Below are positions 24,813-35,270 of a DNA stretch of 64,000 bases, in pieces. The position numbers and the translations under genes are program-made. Source of the DNA: Azolla caroliniana (lineage: Eukaryota > Polypodiophyta); assembly GCA_043228905.1 (NCBI GenBank), contig JBHGNT010000008.1:12152001-12216000 (forward strand). Reading direction: 5' to 3'. The notes beneath the pieces were generated by a model. That model saw nothing but the letters and a program-made list of their open reading frames with translations, did no database searches and was not told the DNA's origin. The stretch's first letter is position 1, and each line of letters opens with the position of its first letter.

Positions 24813-25342
24813 TGACTAAGCTATGCTAAGTATATAGATCGGCAAACTAGTAAATGATAGTAGAAATAGGAATCAAAGTCATAGTCATAGCAGAACACGT
24901 GTGAAAGGGAATAGTCGAATAATAAGTACTATTACCAAGTAGGAAAAATAGGACAGTTAGTTGTAATATATTCTTGCCTAATGGCAATTGTATTATCTTG
25001 GGAAAGTCTCTCAAGTCTCCTATAAAAAGGGACTGAGAGCATTGTAACATCATTGATATGTATTGCTATAAGTTTAATATAATATTATTAGTTAGAGTAT
25101 ATTTTGTGTCGTGGACTACTATTTCAGATTCTCTTACTCATAATGCATATAGCTAACAGTCGATCCGAATAGTATTTTGATAATCATAGTGATTGAGTAT
25201 GGTGATTTGAGGTATATGTTTATGTTTAACTGTGTTTAAGCATTCATCGGGCAGAGTCGACCGAATTCAATTTCCAATCACAATCTCGTTGATAGAATGA
25301 CTTGATAAGTAAGTCGTTTGATCCGTTTGTGTCTGTCGATCA
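24813..25342 (+). repeat. 3' LTR of gypsy Y
   Basis: TGACTAAGCTATGC... to ...GTCTGTCGATCA. It is the partner of 9841-10371, with substitutions throughout and a small deletion (TTGTAATATATTC against TTGTAACTGTAGG...). Confidence 0.85.
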
Positions 25343-25399
25343 GTACAACACAAGACTAGCAAAAACATTTATTGTTCTTATTTTCACATCATACATATA

Positions 25400-25498
25400 C
25401 GAAAAGAGTAAGATGCGGAAGCTTGTACACAAACACAGTCAGCTCAGCTAGACTGTAGCAATAGTTAGGTAAACACAGAGAAAATGGAGAATACACAG

Positions 25499-25542
<44 letters not shown>

Positions 25543-25900
25543 GGTAGAAAAACTAAATTCAAAATAATGGCACTCTCTACATATGATTGTGCTTAGTGAG
25601 CAGTTTTATACAAGCCCTAATAGTGAGCTGACACAAGGACCGTCAGTACTTGAATGCTCATGAATGACTGACACTGATGCAACCCATAATATTTCTATTT
25701 ATTAGCATAGGAATGTAGGCCCCTGATACTATAACTACCAAAAATATTCCTAATACTATAATTAGGATTATAGACTCTAACGGCTTATCAACCATACCCT
25801 AGGTTGCTTAGGTGTCAACTTATTCAGCTGACTCGGTTGTCGACTTCGTCAACCGACTTCCTTTAGACGATCCGGCTCCTGTTGAGCTTGTCTCTAAACA
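25400..25900 (-). repeat. 3' LTR of copia C3
   Basis: On the minus strand it starts TGTTTAGAGACAAGCTCAAC at 25900, next to the polypurine tract (CTCCCCCTCAAGCTCAAC, 25901-25918, plus reading). It contains a (GA)n run at about 25504-25539. Motif order and the end ...GCTTCCGCATCTTACTC resemble the LTR at 2081-2595. The left boundary is approximate, and 25343-25399 is unassigned. Confidence 0.75.
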
Positions 25901-26923
25901 CTCCCCCTCAAGCTCAACTTGAGGTTCCTCTTACTCTACTAGTTCTTCAGTCTGACCTCTCTTAGCTTCACGCCTTCTTGCTTGCGCTCCACGACCCATC
26001 CAATCCCGTTCTCCTCAACCTGTTCGGTGGGCTTGTCTGCTATAGACTTTCGTCGGCCTTCTTCTTGCCTCTGTGCACCCCTAATCCGTCAGCTCTCCTT
26101 CCTAGGCATCTTCTCTGGCTCCCTTATCGTCCATCTGGCCTTCATGTGACTTGGTTCTTCCAAACCACTTCCTTCGACCGAGTCAGCCATGTCCAACTTG
26201 TCTCCTACCGGCCTTTGACCACATCTGACCATGTCATGGTCCTGGTCTTTTTGTTCTGGCTAGCTCTGCCCTTCTTGGCTCTGCCATCTGTCTTGCCTCT
26301 TCTGTCGCGGTCTATCCTCTTGTTTGATCGTCTCTAGTTCCGACTCTTCCTTCTGATCGCCCCCCCTACATCTATCCTCGGCTTCCTTAGTCATTGCGAA
26401 ATCGAATTCTTCACCCAATTCGGGTTCTCGGACTTCATCTCTCACGGCTCTCCTAGTGCTTCTGCCTCTCAAATTTGGCATGTCAAGGTGTTGCAAACCA
26501 AGCTCACTCGAAAATTGCCACAACTTGTCTAGGCCGAGAGGTTTGGTGAAGATATCGACAGCCTACCGATCCATTGGAACATATACAAGTTCCACCACAC
26601 CAGAGAGAACTCGCTCACACACAAAATGGTATTGTACCTCAATGTGCTTAGTCCGAGAATAGAAGATGGGGTTCTTAGCCACCTGGATGTTGTTGAGGTT
26701 GTCTCAATATATCATCGTCGAATCGGCAACGTCCATCCGCAGATCCTGTAATAGCCGCTTGAACCATATGGCCGGGCATGTAACGACAACCATCCCTTTG
26801 TTTTCAGCCTCTGTACTCGACAGTGCAACTATCGGCTGCTTCTTACTGCTCTAGGCGATTGCGGCACTTTCAAGTGAGAATGCAAAACTTGATGTAGACC
26901 TGCGATTGCCGACATTTTTGGCC
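25901..26923 (-). pseudogene. RNase H end and C-terminal tail of copia C3 pol
   Basis: Reading from 26923 down: NRRSTSSFAFSLESAAIA, VALSSTEAE, KTHIEV-type SRTKHIEVQYHFVCERVLSG, YVPMDR, FTKPLGLDKLWQF and GLQHLDMPNLRGR. A charged tail follows with GEEFDFAMTKEAED and KEESELETIKQEDRPRQKR, like the tail of C2. Stops interrupt it. The upstream continuation lies on the far side of element T, at 28774-29010. Confidence 0.82.
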
Positions 26924-26928
26924 CAATC

Positions 26929-27354
26929 TGTCACGGACACACCAAGTCCGGACTAAGACGGAGCACGGATGATGAGGCTACGACAGAGTGATGATGGAAT
27001 GACACAAGAGCATAAAGATAGAGATGAAGATTAAGGAGAGAAGATGGGCAAAACGAGAATACTAGATTGATATGTCCATGATTGGCGTTGTTCACCTTGA
27101 ATTCCTTCAAGGTGAACTCAACTATTTATACTAAGTGGCATGCATACTTGTTGCATGCATGTGATACAATAGAGCATGTAGGCAGAAGGTACGCATGGTT
27201 GTGCCAAGTGTTAATAATACAAGGGAGAAATTATGCACATGATGCTAGCTAAAACCTACAATGAGGAAGTATATACATGATTATATGCTAGATGTGTGGT
27301 TAACACATAACACTCGATTATAACATGGTCATGTCAAGAGTTTGAATCTTGACA
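26929..27354 (-). repeat. 3' LTR of element T
   Basis: TGTCACGGACACACCAAG... to ...GTTTGAATCTTGACA, 426 bp. It has short inverted ends (TGTCA/TGACA) and an internal AAGGTGAAC/TTCACCTT inverted repeat near 27090-27117. Confidence 0.9.
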
Positions 27355-27374
27355 TTATCCCCCCTTCAACGATG

Positions 27375-28170
27375 CCTTCCCAGATCGTTTGTCATGAGCG
27401 ACCATGTCTGGTCCTCGTCTAGAACTGGAACACAAATATCAACGGGTGTGAGCGACCACGGGGAGCATGAACACCAAGGGGCGTGAGTAACCATGTGAGG
27501 TCCTTGCCGGGAACTGGAACGGTCCTCGCTGAGAGTTGGAACACGAACACCAACGGGCGTGAGCAACCATGTTGTCCTCACCGAGAAATGGAACACGAAC
27601 GGGATTAATCGACCATGTGTGGTCCTCACCAGGAAAAGGAACATGAACAACAACGGGCATGAGCGACCATGTCGGTCCTCACCGGGATCTAGAACACGAA
27701 CAATAGTTGGAGTGAGCGACCGTGTGTGGTCCTCACCGGAGACTAGAACACAAACGGGAGTGAGCGACCATGCGGCCCTCACCGGGAACATGAACACGAA
27801 CGGGAGTGAGCGACCATGTGCGGTCCTCACCGGACACTGGAACACACCGGGAACTCGAACATGAACACCAACGGGAGTGAGCGACCATGTGCGGTCCTCA
27901 CCAGACACTGGAACATGAACGGGAGTGAGCGACCATGCGGCCCTCACATGGAACTCGAACACGAACGGGTGTGAGTGACCATGCGGCCCTCACCAGGAAC
28001 TTGAACACGAACACCAACGGGAGTGAGCGGCCTTGTGCGGACCTCACCGGGAACTGGAACACGAACACCAACGGGAGTGAGAACTAGAACACCAACACCA
28101 ATGGGAGTGAGCAGCCTTGTGCGGCCCTCACCGGGAATTGGAACATGAACACGAACGGGAAAGAAACTAA
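27375..28170. repeat. Minisatellite filling the interior of element T
   Basis: Variants of GTGAGCGACCATG, GTCCTCACCGGGAACTGGAA and CACGAACACCAACGGG recur at variable 35-60 bp spacing, about fifteen times. On the element's own (minus) strand the repeat stays open for 198 codons (27962-27366) as a degenerate SLTPVGVRVPVPGEDRT-type repeat. No known domain is visible. Confidence 0.85.
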
Positions 28171-28342
28171 AAAATAGGGACAATGATGAGGAGAAACTAA
28201 AAGCCAATGAAAATGATGAGAAGAAACTAGGAGATAGAAATGGCGAGGAAGATAGGAAATGAAGCGATGTTGATGATGGTAACTCTAGAAGCAAGGTCGA
28301 TGAGGGAGACGGGTGATGCTTCTAGTTGGAAGGTGAACAAAC

Positions 28343-28768
28343 TGTCACGGAAACACCAAGTGCGAACTAAGATGGAGCACGGATGATGAGGCTACGACGG
28401 AGTGATGACGGAATGACACAAGAGAATAAAGATAGAGATGAAGATTAAGGAGAGAAGATGGGCGAAATGAGAATACTAGATTGATATGTCCATGACTGGC
28501 GTTGTTCACCTTGAATTCCTTCAAGGTGAACTCAACTATTTATACTAAGTGGCATGCATACTTGTTGCACGCATGTGATACAATAGAGCATGTAGGTAGA
28601 AGGTACGCATGCTTGTGCCAAGTGTTAATAATACAAGGGAGAAATTATGCCCATGATGCTAGCTAAAACCTACAACGAGGAAGTATATACATGATTATAT
28701 GCTAGATGTGTGGTTAACACATAACACTCGATTATAACATGGTCATGTCAAGAGTTTGAATCTTGACA
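28343..28768 (-). repeat. 5' LTR of element T
   Basis: TGTCACGGAAACACCAAG... to ...GTTTGAATCTTGACA. The same length as its partner, with scattered single-base differences. Confidence 0.9.
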
Positions 28769-28773
28769 CAATC

Positions 28774-29010
28774 GGCATCCACGTAGCCCACTAATTGTCC
28801 GTCTATACTTGCCTGATATAACAACCCATGATCCTTCATGCCGCTCACATATCACATGATTCAATGCACGCACTGAAGGTGATCGGCTTTCGGTTACGAG
28901 ATAAATTGACGGATTAAACCAACTGGATAACTGAGGTTTGGCCGGGTGATAGTCAAGTAGATGAGGGTTCCGACAATTTGTCGGAACCATGTTGGGCCAC
29001 ATGCTATCAT
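28774..29010 (-). pseudogene. Copia C3 pol fragment upstream of element T
   Basis: The minus strand gives IVGTLIYLTITRPNLSYPVG and, nearer the insertion, the colinear GYVDADWA region. These are the RNase H N-terminal motifs seen intact in C2. Homology ends near 29010, so C3 has lost its RT, integrase, gag and 5' LTR. Confidence 0.75.
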
Positions 29011-29089
29011 GAAGTACAAAAGCTTCACATTAAAAGTCTACCAAAAGATAAATACGTAACTAAAATAAAATATATCTTGATAATGTTTT

Positions 29090-29159
29090 ATATATATATT
29101 ATTTGCCTCTACATATAATGTATAATATTATCATAGTGTGTTTTTTAATATTACCTTTA

Positions 29160-29190
<31 letters not shown>

Positions 29191-29495
29191 ATATTATATT
29201 ACATGGACAAGAGAGGACTTGAACCAATAATATATATATATATATTATTTGCCTCTACATATAATGTATAACATTATCATAGTGTGTTTTTTAATATTAC
29301 CTTTATAAATAAATAAATATATATTATATTACATGGACAAGAGAGGACTTGAACCAATAATATATATATATATATTATTTGCCTCTACATATAATGTATA
29401 ATATTATCATAGTGTGTTTTTAATATTACGTTTATAAATAAATAAATATATACATATATTATATTACATGGACAAGAGAGGACTTGAACCAATAA
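29090..29495. repeat. AT-rich tandem repeat, ~130 bp x 3
   Basis: TTATTTGCCTCTACATATAA, TATCATAGTGTGTTTTT, an (AAAT)n tract and ACATGGACAAGAGAGGACTT repeat three times, near 29098, 29243 and 29373. The first copy has an expanded (AAAT)n at 29159-29191. Confidence 0.88.
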
Positions 29496-29545
29496 CCCCA
29501 ACCTTATGACTTTGAAACCTTACCATTTACCCTATAATTGTAGTA
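29463..29545 (-). repeat. tRNA-derived SINE-like fragment
   Basis: The minus strand reads TAAATGGTAAGG, then ~25 nt later GGTTCAAGTCCTCTC. These are placed like the A and B boxes of a Pol III promoter in a tRNA-derived SINE. The B-box part is also at the end of each 130-bp repeat upstream. Confidence 0.55.
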
Positions 29546-29639
29546 TGTATAATTTACTATATGTCTTCTTTTATTTGAAGTAATATTGTATGGTTTAAAT
29601 CCTAAACCATATAATGTACTACATGTGCACCATATATTG

Positions 29640-29725
29640 TATTACATGGGTGAGAGAAGACTTGAACCAACAAACTCCACATTATGAACCTCAAAGCCTA
29701 CCATTTAGCCAATACTCATTATATA
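29640..29725 (-). repeat. tRNA-derived SINE-like fragment
   Basis: On the minus strand TTGGCTAAATGGTAGG (A-box-like) and GGTTCAAGTCTTCTC (B-box-like) are ~35 nt apart, with tRNA-like spacing. It is a diverged relative of the fragment at 29463-29545. Confidence 0.55.
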
Positions 29726-29869
29726 TATAAAAGAAAATGTGTTGTTTTATTTGAAGTAGCATTGTGTAGTCTAAACCATGTAATGTACTACATGTGCACC
29801 ATATAGCACACATGCAAGAGCCCCTTTTTGCATGTGTGACATAGGGCCCACATGCAAAACCATCCCCTT

Positions 29870-30545
29870 CCTATAAAAGGAGAAGGGAGTATAGTGACAA
29901 GGATATGAAGGAATCGATCAATATCAAAAGAACTATATTATATATATCAATAGAATCAAATAGAGTTATGTTGTAAGAGATATCACAATAGAGAAAGAAG
30001 AAAAGAAGGTCAATATACAAGAGAAGCTCTAAGTTGGCGGTTGTGGTGCTCAACTCTCAACAAAAAGGGTGGAGGTTCGAGTCTTATCTCATTGAAAGAT
30101 AGAAGAGAAGATTGTGGTCTACTTGTGAGACAAAGTTCAAATTCAACAATGCTCGCAACTATTTTGTAACTCTTTCATCAAATAATTATAAATCTCTTTT
30201 ATTGCTTCAATTATCATTCTATATCCTATCTTGTCATATCTTGTTGATCACTATTTATCTATTTCTACTCTTTCATCACTTCCATCCAAAATCCTAGTGA
30301 TTCCTTCCTCACTTTCACGTTATCTTCTGTCTACGTAACGCTACGCTTCCAGGTGAGCCACGCCACGACAACGCTGTCGTGAAAAAACCGTCACTACGTG
30401 CGGATCGTGAGGCGGAACCGCCGAGGTTCTGAACCGGAAGGATTCGAAGTTTGCACTAGCTTTAGCGAGAAAGGATTTAAGATAGATTGAGAGAGATTGA
30501 TATTGAGAGAGAGAGATTGAGATAAAGATTGAACGCTTGACTTTA
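29870..30545. other. Unassigned DNA with a TATA box and a tRNA-like stretch
   Basis: CCTATAAAAGGAGAAGGG at 29871 (+) looks like a promoter TATA box. At 30026-30095 (+) the text CTAAGTTGGCGGTTGTGGTG...GGTTCGAGTCTTATC resembles a tRNA-derived SINE head. The block may be an LTR or a SINE-bearing repeat. No coding region is seen. Confidence 0.35.
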
Positions 30546-30814
30546 GATTTGAGAGACAAGATATATTATGATAACTTGATTTATTATTATTATTATTATT
30601 ATTATTAATTTCTTCCCAAGTTCTTCATTCGTCCCATTTTGCTTGACCTCCATTCTTTTATAGATCCCCCAATGCATATGATGCATGGGAGGGTGCAAGA
30701 CATGCATGTAACACATTAAATGCATGCGATGCATGTTTGCCATGTCACTCATCCAAGCTCTCATGTATGAAATTTTACATATGAAAAGTATAATGATAAA
30801 AACATAACTTTAAA

Positions 30815-30885
30815 GTTATGACTTAGCTTAGTGGTAAGTCATGTGGCTCTTATGTAGGAGGTGTGAGGTTTAAATTTTTACTTAC
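30815..30885 (+). repeat. tRNA-derived SINE-like fragment
   Basis: TTAGCTTAGTGGTAAGTCAT (A-box-like) is followed ~25 nt later by GTGAGGTTTAAATTTTTAC, a degraded B box. It is similar to the other tRNA-like repeats in the window but on the plus strand. Confidence 0.45.
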
Positions 30886-31550
30886 ACTCTTATAAACACA
30901 AAATTTTACAAGGCTTTAGTCTTGTTTTTACAAATGTTCAACTGCATATTGCATCTACAGTTGACCTCCAATGAACCGACGGAACCGTTAGACAATTTTG
31001 TTCATTTCACATTGAAAATCTTCAAGACACCGTGCGTCGCAATCATCCTGTTCAACTGACTCGACCGATCCGTTTTTCCGGTTCGTCCGTTCCGGTTCCG
31101 GTTCTCCAAAACCATTTTGAACAACTTGGCCGCATCCATTTGTCCAAGTTATATAACCCAACCTTTTTGTGCTCCTAACACATAGATGAAATATAAAGAG
31201 ATATGGCTCTACAAATCATAGAATGAACCATACGTATCATACGTGCATTCGCATTCGAGAATGATTTGATCAAACGTGTATGGTAAATCATCTCAAAGTT
31301 GGATTGGATTCACTATGGTCTATATTATATATTGATTCACTCTCAATCCCAATAAGTGGACTCTAATCCATTGTGAACCACCAACATAAGTACGGTTGCA
31401 ATATTTGCATTGTATCACATGCATACTTTTGGGATGCTTCTTAAGAATCAAGACATCTCTATCATCCTCACTTTAGAACTTCACAAAAAAATGAGTATGA
31501 ACTATAGATATTGAATCAAAATATGTCATTATAAATTATAACGTTCAAAA

Positions 31551-32240
31551 ACTCATAAAACGTATATTCAAGAATATGAAGAAAACATGACATAGGCAGT
31601 GGTAGCATAACAACTTACCACTAGGGTGACCTAATTTTCTAATAACAAAGAAAGAAAAAAAGAAAAGAAAAAAGAAACGATCAAAAACTCATAAAACGTA
31701 TATTCGAGAATATGAAGAAAACATGACATAGGTAGTAGTAGCATAACAATTTACCACTAGGGTGACCTAATTTCTAATACAAAGAAAGAAAAAATAAAGA
31801 AAGGAATATGACACTAACATAAAATGTTGCCATGACATAGGCAATAGTAGCATAACAACTTACCACAAGGGTGAGCTAATTTCTAATAACAAAGAAAGAA
31901 AGAAAAAGAAGAAAAAGAAGAAAAAGGAACATGACACTAACATAAAATTTTGCCATGACACTAACAAGAGGATATGAGAAAGTTGGGAATTGAACCCAAG
32001 ACACAAGTAATAATAACACAACAACTTAGCACGAGGTCGTGCTTACGTCTAATAATAAAAAAAGAAAAGAAAAAAAACTATTATAACACTAACATAAAAA
32101 AATTCTATAAATGGTACTAAAGAGATAGAGAAAGAGATGAGACAATTGGGAATCGAACCCAAGACATAGACAACAATAGCATGACTCTTTACCACTAGGA
32201 TGAGCTGAATTGTAATGAATTGTAACGATTAAAAAAAGGA
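31551..32240 (-). repeat. Cluster of tandem SINE-like units
   Basis: At least four diverged units share CTAGTGGTAA..TTGTTATGCTA on the minus strand and an A/T tail. A 136-bp direct repeat (AACTCATAAAACGTATATTC at about 31551 and 31687) adds to it. The last two units (about 31990-32050 and 32130-32220) keep a good B box: GGGTTCAATTCCC and GGGTTCGATTCCC. Some units have lost it. Confidence 0.65.
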
Positions 32241-32610
32241 GCACATATTTTTCCCATTTCAAACGTGTTCGTTTCCAAACGTTTGAATGCTTGTATGAAT
32301 ACAAATATTACGTTCTATAGCTTTACTTATATAATCTTGAATCCTGATGGTGTTCCATCTATGTGGGATATCTCATAGTTTTGTTTTCGTCTTCTTCTTC
32401 TCAAACTTCATACTCACATAACTTCACACTAAGTTGTCCATTTCACATGTAGTAAAATGCATTTAGAAGCTCTTGAAGACATCCATATTTTCGTAACAAG
32501 ATATTAAACTAATATAAAATAATATCTTCACTATTATTGTTTCATATTGTGTGTGAAGAACCACACTCGATTTTGTACATTCCTCGCAATTTTCACACCA
32601 TTGCCAAAAA

Positions 32611-33007
32611 TCTTCACGATAACACCTTTCCCAATTTGGGGCGAAGCTTGACATTCCTATCAAGAGGAGTCAAGATGGATTTACAATCCATCATGCCCAA
32701 CTTGAAGAGCATATTGAGCACATAATCGTTGGTTGATCAATATGCCTTTGGGGTTCGGATCACTTCGATCTTGAGGAAGTAGTGAAGATCCCCCAGATCC
32801 TTCATCTCGAATGATGCAACAAGTTCGGAGTTGATGCAACCGATTTCCTCCAAGTCGGCACCGACGATGACTAGATCATCAACATAAAGTAAAATACTTA
32901 CCAGCTCATGTTGACCTTGCCGGATGAACAGTGAAGAATCTAACTTTGATGTAGCAAACCCTATCCAACGTAGTTCCTACGTGATCTTTGTGTTCTAAGC
33001 ATGTAGG
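32611..33007 (-). pseudogene. Copia RT fragment, left flank of C1
   Basis: The minus strand gives SKLDSSLFIRQGQHELVS, ILLYVDDLVIVGADLEEIG, SFEMKDLGDLHYFL and KSILTPLDRNVKLRPKLGKV. This is the YVDD palm and following part of a copia RT close to C1 and C2. It is cut at 33007 by the C1 LTR. The antisense integrase array right of C1 (59471 on) has the same orientation and could be the 5' remainder of the same host element. Confidence 0.82.
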
Positions 33008-34253
33008 TGTTGAGAGACGAGCTCAACATTGGGTGCGTAAATGAGTACATAACCCAGTGCGTAGACTAGGTGCATAAAACCGTACACAAAATATGGTCGT
33101 GGCAATGTTTAAACTGAGAGGCCGTTAGAGTGTTATTCCACATAAGGAATAATTTTAGGAGTAAGTGTAAGATGCTCATTTATAAGCGGTCAAGTACTGT
33201 AAGTACTTGTGTCATCCCAATAGTCAGGGATTGTATAAAAGGTGCTCATTGAGCACGAAGTATGTACAGAGAACATACAGAGAATTATTTTGAATATAGT
33301 TTTGTAGTTTTGTAGTTAAGAAACAAACGCCCTACACCCTCCTCCTCCTTGAGACGGGATCGCTTCCCATTGAGATCATGGCCATGGAAAGGGTTGTTGA
33401 ATACATGCTTAAGGTTCAAAAAAGTCCCTCACATCCACTTCCTAGAATTGTGTGGGAAGCAAGCAAAAAGATCCAAAAGACACATAAAAGCAAAATTTTG
33501 TGTTCTGGTTGGATGCAAGATGTAGAAAAATGGTTTGGTAGATGGGACATGAGACACTTGCTTCATGATGTGTCATTAGATTCCTTTGTAAATGAGGCCT
33601 TTTTGCAACACCAATGTATCATGACATGGGACAAATGTGGAGGCTCACGCTTCACACATTATACTACACATGTTGGACCTAACTACAAAACCATATTCTT
33701 TGCGGAACGGGGAAATCGTACACATCGATACATGTTAGCGCCCAGACCGTTATCTGCCATTTGAACCGTTGCTTCCATGCGACTTCGGTCACATGCATTG
33801 CAAGGTGAAACAGGGCGTTGGGGCACAAGTGATGAGAGTGGTCGGCTATGCACACTTTGCCCTAAACAAGTTCGCGAGTCTGAGTATCACACTTTGATAC
33901 AATGGTCTGCCTTTGATCATATTCGACCATGCTTTCCACATCTCTTCGACTGAGCCCAATCTTTGCATGAATTCCTCTAACAACCACAATGTGCACTCTC
34001 GATTGCAACATTCATTGGTAAAGTTCTTGAACATCGAGAGTCACAACTCACTTTCACACGTATCACGTGAAATGTAATATTTTTGGTCTCACAGGTCATA
34101 TTTGAACTCCGAAGAAGATAATATAATCTATCTATCTATCTCTCTCTTTGTGTGTGTCTCTTGCTCTCTTTCTCTCTGGTTTTTGTGTTCTACTAAACTG
34201 TCGTACTACCGAACCGTGTACTCTGTGTTCTTACGCACACGTATTCTTTTACA
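33008..34253 (+). repeat. 5' LTR of C1, enlarged by a LINE-like insert
   Basis: TGTTGAGAGACGAGCTC... to ...GTATTCTTTTACA. The outer parts match the C1 3' LTR: a CAAGTACT/AGTACTTG palindrome at 33191-33209, TATAAAAGG at 33234-33242, and the GTGCTCATTGAGCAC palindrome just after it. From about 33315 to 34115 it holds foreign sequence absent from the partner LTR. Confidence 0.88.
33315..34115 (+). pseudogene. LINE-type reverse transcriptase C-terminal fragment inside the LTR
   Basis: An open stretch 33378-33764 (128 aa) ends RGNRTHRYMLAPRPLSAI. Homologous text continues past a stop with RLRSHALQGETGRWGTSDE, RLCTLCPKQVRESEYHTLIQ and CSAFDHIR. The pattern GE(S/T)GRW..., CxxC, ES..H, C is the zinc-binding C-terminus found in many non-LTR retrotransposon RTs. 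Stops follow (HLFD*, HEFL*). The remainder lacks an endonuclease and the RT palm. Neither edge shows a clear poly(A) or target duplication. Medium confidence on family. Confidence 0.6.
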
Positions 34254-34354
34254 TGGTATTAGAGCGCGAGGGTTGAGACTTGTCTGCAGCCGGCAGAAAA
34301 GCTTGCGATAAGATAGAGTTAGGTTGTTGTTTTCGGAAAGGATAAGACAACAAT

Positions 34355-35270
34355 ATGGACAGAGTAATGGGAAGCTCGCTACCGACTGAGAAGCTCGACA
34401 AGAGCAACTACCCATCTTGGTCGTACAAGATGCACTAGTACTTGCTTGGTCTTGGCTACTAGAGTTATCTCGATGGAGCTAATCATGCAGCGCCCGAATC
34501 AACAAACAGAGATTTTTTAGCTTGAGAACAAGCGGCAAGCAGAGTTCTTCACTGCTTCACGTCCTGTGTGAACGACCAACTCTTGAGCTACATTCGGGAT
34601 GCGAAGATGTGAAAGGATGCGTGCGCGAATCTCAAGAGGATTTTCACCGCTAGCACAACGGCCAAGAAGCTGCAGCTCAGGCAGGAGTTCAGCAATGTCC
34701 GACAGAAAGATCTATTTGTGGTCGATTACAAGACCTAAATCAAGGAGATCTGTGACTCTCTCACCTCTGTCAACGTGAACGTCGAGGAGGATGAAATGGT
34801 GCAGGTGTGTCGTGGTGGGTTAGTTTCAAAGTTCGGAGCGTTCTGGACGGCGGGTCGATGTTGCTCGTGGAGGAAAATCACGCGGGTGCGTCAAGAAGTA
34901 TACACACCAACAACAAGATGTTGTACACGGAGGAAGATAGGCCGCGTAGTCATGGCAGAAGAGGCGGATCAGCGCGCAATGGAGGCAACCGAAAAGAGTA
35001 GAACGTGTTGCATAATCGAAATGCCGGAAGCAATTCCGAATCCTCCGGAAGCAGGGGGAGTCATAGCTATGCCGGAAGCTAGCAAGAGAAGGTCGCAAAG
35101 GAATTCTAGTACTATGGCAAGAAAGGACACAGGGAGAGCAAGTGCTAGAAGAAGAAAGCCGATTCAGACAAAGCCGAATCAAGCGGAAGAGACGAAGGAA
35201 GGCATCAGAAATCATAGTACGCCGAGGGTTTTGAACGAGCCAGAATTGGATTGGGCCCAACCTTCATAAT
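34355..35270 (+). pseudogene. gag of copia C1
   Basis: It begins MDRVMGSSLPTEKLDKSNYP at 34355 and runs over several in-frame stops (YKMH*YL, KM*KDA) through LLSYIRDAKM, LQLRQEFSNVRQKDL and EICDSLTSVNVNVEEDEM. A frameshift leads into a charged region. The zinc knuckle near 35110 survives only as YYGKKGHRESKC, with a nearby stop and a missing cysteine. Not functional. Confidence 0.8.

Larger units (their letters stand above)
9841..25342 (+). mobile_element. Ty3/gypsy retrotransposon 'Y', degenerate, with nested inserts
   Basis: Two ~530-bp direct repeats (9841-10371 and 24813-25342) bound an interior in the order gag, protease, RT, RNase H, integrase, extra 3' region, which is the gypsy order. 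Net of the copia C0 (16926-21700), the MITE (14139-14970) and a ~0.5-kb insert in gag, the element is about 9.5 kb. It is full of stops, and the RT palm is deleted. The LTRs differ at many sites, so it is old. No clear target duplication is seen at its ends. Confidence 0.85.
26929..28768 (-). mobile_element. Non-autonomous LTR element 'T' (TRIM/LARD-like), 1840 bp
   Basis: Two 426-bp LTRs (26929-27354 and 28343-28768) flank a ~990-bp interior with no gag or pol homology. The target duplication CAATC is exact (26924-26928 and 28769-28773), and removal rejoins the C3 RNase H as GYVDADWAKN. The polypurine tract (minus-strand GAAGGGGGGATAA next to 27354) puts it on the minus strand. About fifteen LTR differences by eye suggest moderate age. 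A primer site is not obvious. Confidence 0.9.

Noticed and set aside
9841-25342. A target duplication for gypsy Y
   Set aside because: The flanks (GATCAAC and GTACAAC) share only CAAC out of register; not convincing.
27366-28294. Repeat-protein genes in element T
   Set aside because: Open frames track the minisatellite; kept as a repeat feature and a finding, not as a CDS.
31551-32240. CRISPR-like array
   Set aside because: The repeats are diverged, unequal in length, AT-rich and SINE-like, in a plant nuclear context.
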